Assembly (NCBI GenBank): GCA_964035795.1
Contig: OZ038320.1
Span: 2,915,896-2,979,895, forward strand
Direction: 5' to 3'
Origin: Pterobdella sp. o SKG-2022
Lineage: Eukaryota > Annelida > Clitellata > Hirudinida > Piscicolidae
Length of the DNA stretch: 64,000 bases
Part shown: positions 49,612 to 62,800 of the stretch, piece after piece
Layout: each line of letters begins with the position of its first letter
How positions within the stretch are numbered: the first letter of the stretch is position 1
The notes under the pieces: model-generated
Seen by the model: the letters and a program-made list of their open reading frames with translations, nothing else
What the model was told of the DNA's origin: nothing
The model's database searches: none
Position numbers and translations under genes: made by a program

Positions 49612-52600
49612 ATGTCTTTCCAAGTGAACATTCCTCCTTCAATGGTGGCCAAGATGGCCAAAAATGAAGAGGATGCTCCCATTGATGGGAAACGAAAGCG
49701 GGAGGATTGGCGTAAAGTTAAAGAACTCGAAGAAGCAAGAAAAGCAGCCACAATGCCTCCTATGCTCGACGAAGAGGGTCGTGACATCAATCCTCACATT
49801 CCGCAGTACATCATGCAGGCTCCGTGGTACATTGGGGCTTTGAGACCCACTCTAAAACATCAACGTGAACAAGAAGATAAAATACAGAAGTTTTCAAACT
49901 TCAATGAGTGGTATAAAAGAGGAGTGAAAGAAGGAGCTGCTCCAAAGAAGTTCAAGGCAGGGTCTTGCGAGAATTGTGGATCAAGCACACACAAGAAAAA
50001 AGACTGTCTTGAAGTACACATGTTTTTTCATTAAGTTAAATAACTTTCCATAAACCAAATCAATTTATGAAAACCTTTACCAATGTTTCTACAAAAATGT
50101 TATACCATAAGCACCACATAACAACTGTATAATTTTTTAGAGACCACGAAAAGTGGGAGCCAAGTACACAGGAAAAGATCTGGCTCCTGATGACCATCAA
50201 CAACCTACCCTCAACCTCTCTTATGAGGTATGTGTCAACACATCATTAATTTATCATTGATTCTCAGTTCCTATTAGCATCAGTATCAGTACTAATAGTT
50301 CTTATTAAATTTTTTTGAATCATATTAAAGGTTTATTTCTATTTTTTGATATATTTATTCAGTTAATTAGTTGCTCATCAAGCACTGTATCTCTTCATCA
50401 TTATAATGATGAGAGCAATATATAGATTTACATAATAGTTATACTATTATAAAGAGGAAAGTCTGAATTTTTGAGAAAAATGTGAACTACAATAGAATGA
50501 TTCTTAAACTGAAATGACACTAAACTCACTATATCTTCCAAAATATTAGTTTTTTTGTATACATCAAATATAATCACAAATATTTTTGTAGTTTTTGTTT
50601 TATAAATTTTACTAAAGCATTTAAAAATACCAAAACAAAGATTTGTATTGTTTTTCACCCTTTTTCCAATTCAAATTACTTTAAGTATATTGGGAATTAA
50701 ATCTGATATAAAATCTTTCTAGCTATTTCCAACTCACCTACCAGGGAAAGAGAGACAGATGGAATGGCTACGACCCAGCCGAGTACTCAAAGATTGTGGA
50801 GGATTACCAGAAAGCAGAAGTGATCAAAAGAGAAATGAAGGCATCTAGACTGGATAAGAGTATCGAGGGGGAAGGTGCCAATGATGAGGTTTGGGATGTT
50901 GCTTAATCATTTGTATTAATTATTGGTGTTGAAGTTGAATGAGTTGCTTGTGTTGTTGATGAAATTTAAACTATCAATTACTTGAGACAATTGATTCCTG
51001 TGTTGTTTTGGGATGAGACTGTTTACTTTTTATAAATTTAATATTGTTTTTATCGTGTTATACTAATTGATTTTTTAATATCAATAAAATTTAGTTATTA
51101 CTTTTGCAAAACACATTAATAAAAAACTCATATTCAGCAACAGTTTTAAATATTCAACTTTCAAAAAATATGTATACACGATATTTCCAGCCAATCATCA
51201 ACATCTATCAAATGAGTCAATCAACCCTCAAGTAACTGACCAATCACCACACAGGAAGATGAGGAGGACCAGGATGAGGACAAATATGCAGATGATATGT
51301 CAATGCCTGGTACAAAATTTGAGACCAAACAGAGAATCACTGTGAGGAACCTTCGAATCAGGGAAGATACAGCTAAGGTATTCATTATTTTTTGGAATAT
51401 AATAATTAATACTTCTAACCATCACTTGCCACCTATCCAACTATTAATTTCTTAGGCCATCATTCACCAAATAACTCATCCTTTTTTTATTAAACATCAT
51501 TCTCAAACTTCATCATCAACCTATATACCCACCCACCCACAGTACCTGTACAACTTGGATGAAAACTCAGCTTACTATGATCCCAAGACTCGAACGATGA
51601 GAGATAATCCATTTAAGGATTCAGGCATTGATCCTAAGGAGTTGGTCCATTGTGCATGTTTATAGATATAATGCAGTTGTAGATAAATTGCTAATAAAAT
51701 AATAATTAAGCTAATAGAAATCAAATCAACTTTAATACAGTTAAATATCCTACCCTCACATATTACTAATGATGCAAAAACTATATTACCCTGATATTTA
51801 ACACAGAGTGTTTTAAAACTAATAAATCGATGGTTATGACAACCACCATGTTCAACTCACTTTCCACCACACAGTCTTCCCTTCGCTGGAGACAACTTTG
51901 TAAGGTGGTCAGGAGATGCTCAAGATGTTGCCAAAACTCAAGGTTGTATGCTGTTTATATATTTATCTTGTGTGCACCACATTTATGCAGCGCATCTGAG
52001 CAATTTTGGTGTGATGAGATATATGCAAGGTTTATAAAATTCTTTGGGCTTTTTTTTGTGCTTTTTTTATTTTAGAATAACTTTTAAGTTTTGTAGACTT
52101 TTTATTAAGTATGAGGTTTCACTTTCTTCATTGCAATCATTACAAATAAACAATTAAGCACCCACAGATCAATTAAAAATTTTTAATTAATTAATTAATC
52201 AATCAAAAATAAACAAATAGATTTATACATTATGAAAACTAATATATTTAGCTTCAATTTAAATTACACAGTGTTCGCATGGGAGGCGAGGAAGAGAGGA
52301 ACAGATGTTCATGTGTTGGCTGAACCTACCAAGATGGCCTTACTTACTAAGCATTTTGAGGAAAAGAAGGATGCCTATAAGAAAGGTGTGTTTGTGTTTA
52401 TATGTGTTGCTTTGTTTGTGTCCCTATGTGTTGCTTTGTTTGTGTCTTTGTTTTATTTTGTTTTTGCCTTTAACTGTTTGTTTTTATGGTATTTTGCGTA
52501 TTTTATTTATTCATTACTTTTAATCTCACACCATTTCGTTTTTTCATTTTTGCGTCTTACTTGTGCTTCTTATATTATTTTTGTATACTATTCAATTTTA

Positions 52601-54786
52601 TTTTTTGATTTAGTATAAATTATCCAAACTCATCATCTATCCATTCATCAAATCACCTACCACCACATGAATCCATCTGACAGACTTACGAAGTGAATTG
52701 ATAGAGAAATACGGAGGTCAAGACCATCTTAATGCCCCCCCTAAACAATTGCTTCTCGCACAAACGGTATATTTTTGATGTTTTTATGTATGTTAATGGC
52801 TTTTTTGGTGTTATATTGATCCACCTATTCGTTCATTTACCGATCCAATTACCAATCTACCCATTCATTCATCCATCTATTCACCTACTCATCTCTCCAC
52901 CAACATACCCATTCATTCACCATCCAACTCACCTGCTTATATCCACCAGCTAATCCATCTACCTACTCACTAACCCGCTCACCCACCCATAACCAGGAGG
53001 ACTATGTAGAATACAGCAGGCAGGGTACGGTGTTGAAAGGCATGAACAAGGCTGTTGTGAGGTCGAGGTATGAAGAGGATGTGCTTGAGAAGAATCATAA
53101 TGTTGGTGGTGGTGTTGAGCATATGATGATTATAATAATAACTCTACAACTAATATATCTTATACAACTAATGATGATAATGATAATATACGAAGTTTTT
53201 TATATTATGGTTGAAATATTAATATATAAGTACTTAGGAATTCATTAGGAATTTATTCAATTCAAAATCATCATCAAGTAATTATAATGATATTTAACCT
53301 AGTGAGTTTCTGATAGTCATAAATAATATAAAAATTTTTCAAATGTGTTTCAAGTTATAACCACCACCACCCACCACACCACCAACAGAGGATATGGGGG
53401 TCATATTGGAAGGATGGCCAGTGGGGTTACAAGTGTTGCCACTCTCTCGTTAGAGGGTCTTACTGCGTTGGTAAGGCTGGCCTGAAAGCTGATGTGAGTT
53501 GGGGGAAGGGTACTTGTGTGATGAGGGGTGGGGTTGGGGATGTGAGGTGGCTTAAGGTTTGTGTGACATTGTTTTAGACAATCTCAAGTTATAAAATACA
53601 AGTATTGACCATAGTTTAAATTTACTTTACTATTTAATTTATCAACTTCAGTTTGATATTTCATCATTAAATTTACATATATAATTTTCATGAAGGTGGA
53701 ACCGTTCTTTGACACCAACGAAGATTTGAAAGAGCTAGCAGCAAAGAAGGAGAAGGAGGAAAATGCCACAAAATCAATAATTAACGAAAACTCTCTTTTA
53801 CATGTGAGTTGAATCTTTATATATACATAAAAATACACTATTTATATATAGTTTAGTTATACTTCTTTCATATATACCAGACATGCACAATACTTATAAC
53901 GATTGTAAAAGTGGCTTAGTTTTATTGTTATTCAGGTTTTTTTTGCTCCAGTTGCTTTATAAATTAAGTTAAAACACAATACAATGACCAGTAAGATCAG
54001 GGTTGTGCGAGCTTTGTGTTTTGGGTCTGGATTAGATGATATGAGATGTTTTTTTCAATTCAAATTAACAAATTTACGTTGTTTGAAGCTAAAATTAGAA
54101 AATTTAAGTTGGTCTATTTTTGATATGAGTTCTTGCACCTATACATAGCAAGATTTAAAATCTCAAGGACAATTTAATTTATATAACTGAAAACTGTGCT
54201 TCATGTGAACAGAGGCTTCAAGCTAATGTGTTGTTTGGAAATTATTTCATTTTTTATCGAAATCCCGTAGACACATTTGTTGAAAAGAATGGCGGAAGAG
54301 AGAGAAAGACAAGAAAAGGAAGAGAAAAAGAGTAGGAAACGAAAACATAAAAAAGACAAAAAAAAGAAGAAAAAGAAAAGACGATCATCCTCTTCTTCAT
54401 CATCTTCATCCTCATTAGACGAGGAAGCTGAAAAGGAAAAGAGAGTAAAAAAGGTATTAATGAGACTTCGATATTAATATTAGCAATATTTCTGTCAACC
54501 CCAGTTACTGGGACATTGACAGCAGTAAAGTCTATTATAATTAATTCATAAATATTTAGTTAATATGATAGTCAGAACAATACAACACCAGACTAAAATT
54601 CAATATAGAAAATAACCGCAGGCAATGAAAAAGGAAAGAGAGCGTATAAAAGCGTTGGAGGCATTAGGAGAGAAGTCATACAATATAACATACGACAGCA
54701 AGAAAGTGACGGAAGAAGAGTTAGAAGCATTTCACAGACTCAAGACCAGAGCTGACGATCCCATGCTGAACCTGATGGGGAAGTAG
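49612..54786 (+). CDS. SLU7: Pre-mRNA splicing factor SLU7, complete
   Basis: Second-step splicing factor that helps select the 3' splice site. Thirteen exons: 49612-50013, 50141-50227, 50745-50888, 51255-51377, 51543-51640, 51875-51942, 52272-52385, 52684-52766, 52997-53101, 53389-53493, 53696-53803, 54271-54453, 54622-54786; 594 residues (human about 586). The zinc knuckle [14 protein letters not shown] (CX2CX4HX4C) ends exon 1. Then [97 protein letters not shown]-like [52 protein letters not shown]. Exon 12 is Lys-rich with a Ser run, as in other SLU7 proteins. It ends [12 protein letters not shown] canonical AATAAA lies at 55018-55023, 232 bp after the stop. Phases all close. Very secure. 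Confidence 0.97.
54491..54526. repeat. Nested palindrome repeat (copy 3, most perfect)
   Basis: In order: CTGTCAA, CCCCAGT, T, ACTGGG, ACA, TTGACAG. Outer 7-bp arms and inner 6-bp arms pair. It sits in SLU7 intron 12, just after exon 12. Flanking sequence is partly shared with the copy at 45861. Confidence 0.8.
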
Positions 54787-55308
54787 TGGGGTGTGTTGTA
54801 GGAGTTGGTGGAGAGCTTAACCGTTTCATAAGGGGAATTCAGTTATGAATTGATATCAAGGGGTTGTGGTTAAGTTGAGTGTGGTTGAATTTTGTGGATG
54901 TTGAGGTGATTCTGTTGGTTTGAGTTAGTGATTATTTTGTATCATACAGTTCAGAGTTTTGTTTCAATATTTTATTTTTTGATGCGTAGACATTGAAATA
55001 CTTAATTTTTTGTATAGAATAAATATTTTAAAATATTTCGATAAAAAAAAATCGGCGGAAAACTGCATCGAAATTAGCTCCTGTAGTTACAAGCTTCTTT
55101 CCTGTTATAACCTGGATACCAGTAGACTTCAGTAGCAAATATCGACAAACTGATATTCTGGTATCGTTGTTCTTTGACTTGGCTCATGATTATAGTTGAC
55201 AGCTGCAAGGCAAACTGCCCATGCGATAGCTCGGGCTGACAGCCTTATAAAAAAAAGGATGGCTTATTTAAAAATTTAGATATAAATATTACTAGCAATC
55301 TAGACTGT

Positions 55309-55345
55309 CTGCTGTCGATCCCAGTTACTAAAACAGCATGTAGTG
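55309..55345. repeat. Nested palindrome repeat (copy 4, decayed)
   Basis: CTGCTGTCGATCCCAGTTAC then TAAAACAGCATGTAG; same element as the three other copies but the inner stem is lost. Confidence 0.6.
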
Positions 55346-56241
55346 TTGAATGGTTCATAATATAAATCATTTGAAAAAATTCAAGATGGCGTCGTGGATT
55401 AAATATAAGTTTTAAAATACACAAGTAGAAAAAGAAAACGAAACAATAGATTAGAATGCAGTTATTTACACGACCAATAGAGATTGTTTGAGCTTATATG
55501 ACACGAGACATAATTAAAATTTTAGCTTGCTTATGTAACTTGATCATTTGTATTTGCTAAACCTGGCGTTTACATCTGCAATCAGCAAAGAAATATCCAT
55601 TCCATGATGAATATGTTTTTGGTTTTTTTTCAAAGATGATTATAAATAATATAAATATGCCCTATATTAAATAAAAGAAATAAAAAGTGATAAAATCGAT
55701 TCCCAATGATTCATCCTCATAGGATTGACACGCTGAATGTCGATAAACTTTCAAATATTGCTTCTTTTTATCGTTCAGTCTCATGTAATCTCATTATAAT
55801 TAATAATTCAATAAAATACATTAGTTGATAAGCTCCATTAAATATTAATCTCCTTAATGGAATATGAAAACCATTTCCGTTTACCTGTTTGCTTCGTTTC
55901 CTTGGTTACTTTCCTAATCGTGTATATTAAGGGAAAGATAAACAAAAATTTTCCAGAAATTGGGGTTCGATAAATTTATGTATAAATTCTTCAGTTTAGA
56001 GATTATTTGATAATGGCAATTTAAGGGTTTAGTTGAATCTATATTTATTATAATTTTCAAAATATTAATCTAAATAAAATACTTTTAAACAATATTAATG
56101 AAAATAATACTGATAATATAAATTTAAAAAGTAATAACAATAACAGCAACAATAAAAATTAATGATAAACACTACCATCTACATAAAAAACTAACAATTA
56201 TGTTGCGAGCTTTAACTTACCCACCAAAGGAAGTGTCTCCC

Positions 56242-56589
56242 AAAAAAACGTTTTGATTGAGCAAAGAGGTTAGTCCTTCAAAAAATTATCAATTATTTTA
56301 ATATTCTCCTTTCATTCTTAGTTGATAAGTTACCTTCATACTCATCAACTGAACCCAGTTATAAACTCTAAATATCTTAAGATTCAAAGTGCCTCTGATA
56401 CGGGCACTTTTACAGAAAAAAACGTTTTGATTGAGCAAAGAGGTTAGTCCTTCAAAAAATTATCAATTATTTTAATATTCTCCTTTCATTCTTAGTTGAT
56501 AAGTTACCTTCATACTCATCAACTGAACCCAGTTATAAACTCTAAATATCTTAAGATTCAAAGTGCCTCTGATACGGGCACTTTTACAG
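56242..56589. repeat. 174-bp perfect tandem duplication upstream of KIF17
   Basis: Two adjacent units, 56242-56415 and 56416-56589, appear identical base for base (for example TTTTGATTGAGCAAAGAGG at 56251 and 56425, and GATACGGGCACTTTTACAG at both ends). It ends about 260 bp before the KIF17 start codon. Each unit contains AGTTGAT..ATCAACT inverted arms. No coding capacity. Confidence 0.95.
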
Positions 56590-56850
56590 AAAACCTGCAT
56601 TATAGACTGGAAAATATTATATTTGATTTCATTGTATGATTTTTTTGTGTTTTTGTCATATTTGCTTATTTATCGTCCACAACTTATTCTTGCTGTGTAA
56701 ATATTTATTTATGCAAATAGTTACCAAAAACTCAAAACTAATAGAAAATTTTAGCTAAAAAAACAGCTCTATCAAACAACAAGGTACTTGAAAGTTGAAT
56801 AATTTTGATTGTTATTTATTAAAGTATAAAGGGGGGCAGATCAGTTCAAA

Positions 56851-59800
56851 ATGGCAGAAGCAGTGAAAGTGGTGGTCAGGTGCAGACCATTGAATGAAAG
56901 AGAAAAAAATCTCAAGTGAGTCTATCAAATCACGTTTTTAAAATCAGTGTTGAGTTGGTAAAAGTGGTAATTATAAAACTTTTTATCTATAATCACCTCA
57001 ATACAGTACCAATTGAGGTATAAGTGTTATTCATAAATCATTCATTAATTCCGATAGATAGACATATCATCGCTATTAAATATAAACCAATCATTAATCT
57101 CAATAGCTAGACACATCACCCTATAATCCTTATCAACCTCTGAAAACAGCTGTAAGACAGTGTTGTTTACAGACAAACGCACAGCTTCTTGCTCCCTCAA
57201 GCACCCCACGGAAAACAAAGCTCCCCCAAAGAAGTATGAAGGTTTATTGAAGCTTAAATGCGATTTTAAAATTAGCAATTCAATCATTAACACTCGTTTT
57301 ATTGTTGTTTTAAGATTGATAGTTAAGTTATTAATATTCGTTTGATAACGTAAGATTGATTCACGAAAAGCTTTGTGGTATTTTGATGAATTTTGAAAGC
57401 ATTGTTTGGTGCTCATAAATAAAAACTACAATTCCTAATAAGCTCAAAATTATGACTTGATAATAATAATTAAATTTAAAAACTAACTCATGTGATATAA
57501 GAAACTTCAAAAAACTACAACGAATAATTAAAAGCAAGAATAATAAATGAGTATTCTATCAATAACTATACATTTATCACGTTCCTCACCACCAACACCC
57601 TTCAAGCTTTACCTTCGATGGAGCTTATGGTGAAGACTCCAACACTGAACAGTTGTACGCAGAGATAGGGTTCCCTTTGGTCGAAGTGAGTCCATATCGT
57701 TTTTTTGGTTTAGTCAATTTTGTTTGTGATGTTTTAAACGGGGTGATAGGAATAGATACGCTATAATATTGAGATTATATTGAAATGTTTATTATATTAT
57801 TTTTGAAGTTCTATAATATCTTCACAACGGAAATGTCATATTAATACTACAAGCACTAAAAAACTTGCACCTTCTATTACCATTGCCACAACTCAAATCA
57901 CTGTTGCACTAAAAAACAGGGAGTAACAGAAGGATACAATGGGACTATATTCGCTTATGGACAAACAGGCTGCGGCAAATCGTTTACTATGCAAGGCGTC
58001 TCCAAACCACCCAATCAAAACGGCATAATTCCCAGGTCTGTGAAGATATGTGTGGTGTGAGTTTAGAGTAGAAAAAAATAAATTCTAGAATTAATCTTTT
58101 ATGGCTGAATACTGTCGAAAACAAAAAGAATGTGCAAGTCTTATTACTGTGGTTATATCAAATCACTAAATTAGGTATAAAACTATTACTGGAAAACTTT
58201 TGAATATTCCTAACAGAGCGTTCGACCATATTTTCGAAACGATCCAAGTGTCAGAAATGAGCAAGTACCTGGTACACGCCTCATATTTGGAGATCTACAA
58301 TGAGGAGATCAGAGACCTTTTGGGGTCAGATATTAAACAGAAGCTTGACCTCAAAGAAAACCCAGACAAAGGAGTCTATGTTAATCGTGAGTATATAGTG
58401 TTAATTGCGTGGAGAAAAGTAAATTTATTTTATTTATATTTTTAAAGATTTGATAAACTTGATTTTCAAATTAAATTATAAATAAACTCAAACTTTATAA
58501 ATATTAATCGATTTTATATTTGTTCTAAATTCATTAAAACACAATCACAAACACATAGACCTATCGAAGCACGCCTGCACAAACGTATCTGACTGCCAAC
58601 GAGTGATGGACAAGGGCTGGAAGAACAGATCCACAGGGGCCACTCTAATGAACGCAGACTCTTCCCGCAGCCATTCAATTTTTACGGTATATCTTGAGCG
58701 CTGCGATCAATCAGATGATGGTGACAATCATATCAGAGTAGCCAAGTTGAACTTGGTTGATCTAGCTGGGTCTGAGAGACAAGCCAAAACAGGAGCCACT
58801 GGGGAACGGTTGAAAGAAGCTACTAAAATAAATCTCTCTCTTTCTGCTTTGGGGAATGTGATTTCAGCGCTGGTAGATGGGAAATCTACTCACATCCCAT
58901 ACAGAGATTCAAAACTGACCAGAATGCTACAAGATTCGTTGGGAGGAAACACTAAAACTCTGATGATCGCCTGTTTATCTCCTGCTGATAACAATTACGA
59001 AGAGACCCTATCAACACTGCGATATGCGAACAGAGCTAAAAATATAAAGAACAAGCCTAAAATCAATGAGGATCCTAAGGATGCGATGTTGAGAGAGTAC
59101 CAGAATGAGATTGAGAAGTTGAAGGCGATGCTGAAGGGGGAGAAGCCAATGTATGGTGAGTAAGGGGCTTTTGGGGGTTTAAACAGTGTTTAACATCATG
59201 CTTTTCAAGTTTATCTGATAAAAACAATTTATTTTTCAATATTTTTCAGACGTGAATGGCGGAATAGATATCGAGGCAGAGAAAGAACGTTTGAGAAAAG
59301 TAAGAAAAATTTAAAACTTCATAGATTTATTCTTTCCCGCATCTTATATACAACTCATCGATAGAATTCAAAAATATTTATCGATCCACCAAAAAGGAGT
59401 TTCAGGATGAAACAGAAAGGTTGAGAGAAGAACTTAAAGAGATGAAGGTGTCGAAAGAACAAGCCGAAGAAGAAATGAAGAAAGTGAAATTTAGTTATGA
59501 GAATGATCTTGCCCGGGTTGAAACGCAAGCCAGTGAGTGATTTTTATTGAATAATTTTGCATTTAATGTGCTAAATGGATTAAATTTTTTGCTCTCTTAT
59601 CTTCTAACGCACGTTTTTACGTAAAACTATTTAAATTTACTTGTATATGTATACCCATTTATTTATATTAAACATTATTTTTGTTTTTATTTTTTATTTT
59701 CTTTTTAATTAAATCTTTTATAGTTTATTAAGTTAGGTTTTCATCGACCTCATGTTTTTTCAATTACTTTTGCGTAATAAACTGGTTAAAAAATATTTTT

Positions 59801-62800
59801 CAGATAACATGATCGAAAAAGTAAGAAAATTTTTTAATATAGACATTTTCATGCAAATCTCAAACCATATGAGTTTTAAACTAATTTGAAATTTATTTCA
59901 TTAAAATATACTCAAATGAATTATTGTTTTGAATAATTCAGTTTTTTAATCAAAATAAACTAAAAATATCAAAAATTAGAAAAATAAAGTGTTTTAATCC
60001 TTTATTTCATTACAGGAAGACATAGGGAAAGACGAAGATGCAGAAAGGCAATCAAAAAAAGTAAAGAAGGAAATCAAGCCTGAAGATGTAGCTCAAAGGT
60101 AGGATGGCTTGCATGTTAATATTCACATTTGTATTATTGATGAACGCTAGTGGTACTGCTTATGGGATAACAATTTCGATATAATAAAATACATATATAA
60201 TTCCAAGATCTTAATCCGAGCACTTTTCCCGTCATCCAGTAACCACTGAGTTATATGTAAAATAATATTTTGCAAAGATATTTTTGATAAAGCTACCTAG
60301 CCTGTTTTTTTAATTTACTTTCATCAGAGTTTATCTTTTAGTAACAAAAAAACATTAGAAAACAAAGCATAACAGCTCGGTGAGGAAAACAAGTTATTTT
60401 TGTTGCATACACAAAGGACAATGAAGTAAATATGTAAAGCATCTAGAGTCCAAAATGAATACATTTGATGTAATACCGATATAAATATGAGTAAAGAAGA
60501 CAAAAAAAATCAATTTTAAGTGCAATGATTAGTTGGTCCTAATGCAATTGATTGAGGCATTGTCTGCTTTAGTTTGAAAAAACTCTGCAAATTAGTGTAG
60601 AAATTTTCCACACTAATGTTTCAATAAAAATAATATTTTAATTAGTTTTTTTTAAGTTTATAATATATTTTATTTGCAAAATATTTTTCCACGGTTTTTT
60701 AGAGGATTAATTTAATATTTGTTCTGTTCAATAGTGAAAAGTTCAAACGAAACATTGAAAAAAAAATTAGTTTTCAATGGGTCCAATTATATAATTTCAC
60801 ATTAAGAAATCCAATTATAAAATATCAATAAAAACGTTGATAGGGATTCATTTGAAGATCAAACGAAGATTACATTGAATGCCTTAATGACGACAATATT
60901 GGAACAAATAATAATTGTGAATAACTAACCTCCAAAATATGGATCATAAACACACGAAAATGTTTGAATTTTTTATTGAGAAGAACTTTTCGATACCTGA
61001 TGAGGATATAGAATATATCGAAAAGCTTCGTCAAATAAAAAATTCAATTATTGTCGTGTTTTTATGATTAATTTATAATTGATTTATAATAAATTTTCGT
61101 TTTTTTGCATTTCCATAATATAATAATTGGTTTCAATGAGTGTTAACATTATTATCCTATTATTAACTTTTTGAAAGTACCCGATCATTTTCTTCATTTT
61201 AATAGCAATTGAGTTTGCTTACTGATTACTTTAGTTGTACGTTATGTTTTCGATTCTTCCTTTTCACATTAATGTGTTTAAACTCCTAGGTTGAAAGAGC
61301 TACAACAGAACATGGTGGGAGGTGAAATGTCAAACAATGAAGAAGTCAAAGAAAAGAGGAAAAAATTGAAGTCATATGCTGAAGAAAATCAACGTAAACT
61401 ACAAGGTTATGAATGCAAATTTTATGGTTTGATTTTTAATGTGGTGTTATTTGATAACCGTTTTTACTTTCCAACTAAACGTAAAATAAGATTAAAAATT
61501 AATTTTTAAAAAAATAATTAGTCTGAAAATAGCTACTACTGGAGGAAGAAAAATTAAGCATTTCTTCTTTATTCGAACTTATCGTTAAAACTCTCCACCA
61601 CAGAAGCCCTAATGATGGACAGTGATGAGTTGGTTGTGGGAATGTTCAAAAGCGTGCAAGATGAACTCAAGTACAAAAACAGGCTCTTGGAGAAAGAAAA
61701 AAACAAGGTTCTATACAACTTTCTCACACGTATAAACCCAAATCCACATTTAAACGACAAAAATACCTTTATAAACATTTAAACAACATTTTTTCTCTGT
61801 TATGAAACTTACACCAGCTGTCTGAGTTGTGCTACTTAGGCGGTTTGTCTTGCTGGATCTCAAAACTTGTAGTAAGCCTTTGATCTCACTTTCACCACTC
61901 CTCACCTTCATATCCCTGATAGTTTTCAAAAATGAAGAATTTTAATATAGATGTTGAAATATTTTCTCAATTTTTGTCTATCTCTTTTTGTTTTTCTCTT
62001 ATTCAGAAATGCTTGACTCACTGTTTTTGAAGACTTGGGATTTCAAGTTTTTTCTCAATGAACTAAACGCTTTATTTTAATAAATATTCCTATCTTTTTA
62101 AAACTATTTCTTTTGTCATTTTAATCATTTAAACAGTCCGAAACGCTGAGGTGTGAAATAGAGGATATTCAGAAGGAGTTTGAAGCAGATCGCAATGACT
62201 ACCTGGACACCATTAGGAAACAAGAAAAACAAGTAATAAGTTTAAAATAAGTGTTAGTTGTATCTGTTATGATAATTTCAATACGATAAAATTATTATTT
62301 TTAAAATTATCTCAAACTTTTTTAACCTAAACACTACCAATTTAACGATTTTAAAATTCTCCAATAAACTCAAATTCTTTTCCCCCCAAACACTCAGAAC
62401 AAACTGCTCCAAAGCCTTATAGCAAGCATGCAGCCACTGGTGAGAAAAGACTGCAACTTTTCGAACCTAGAGAAGGTCAAAGCACAGTCCCAATGGGACG
62501 AACTTAATAAAACATGGACCCTACCAAAGGTTATGATAGAGTCCAACCATCTACCTCCAGCCAGTCGACAGTCTTCCAATAGTATGGGTTGTTCTTTTTC
62601 AAAGATTTTGTTGGATTTTTGAAATGTTTGGATTTTGAATAATGGGATCTTTTCATTAAAGATTTTTTCATTATCATCGACATCAACCATCATTCAATCC
62701 TTTATCACTCTCACAATCTTCCTTGCCACCACAACCACTACTGCAACAATTCCAACAACCCCATAAGAATATTTCATCAATACTTCCATCTACTTTTCAG

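Larger units (their letters stand above)
54787..56850. other. Intergenic SLU7 to KIF17
   Basis: SLU7 3' UTR with poly(A) signal, one palindrome repeat, and the 174-bp tandem duplication next to KIF17. AT-rich otherwise; no other gene seen. Confidence 0.6.

Noticed and set aside
57045..57416. 123-aa minus-strand open frame
   Set aside because: Overlaps KIF17 exon 57150-57233 in antisense; no independent signals.
60190..60260. tRNA-like A box (ATAACTCAGTGGTTA) on the minus strand in KIF17 intron 10
   Set aside because: No B box, no cloverleaf, no shared SINE body; at best a tiny SINE scrap.
60980..61033. Possible hammerhead ribozyme: CTGATGA, a GATATA/TATATC hairpin, then GAAA and a downstream GTC
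   Set aside because: The core order is tempting, but the base before CTGATGA and the base after GTC cannot pair, stem III is only two weak pairs, and the long inverted repeat of the foldback element explains the sequence fully. The half copy at 22770 does not keep the CTGATGA core.
62394..62693. 99-aa minus-strand open frame
   Set aside because: Shadow of KIF17 exon 62398-62587 read on the opposite strand.
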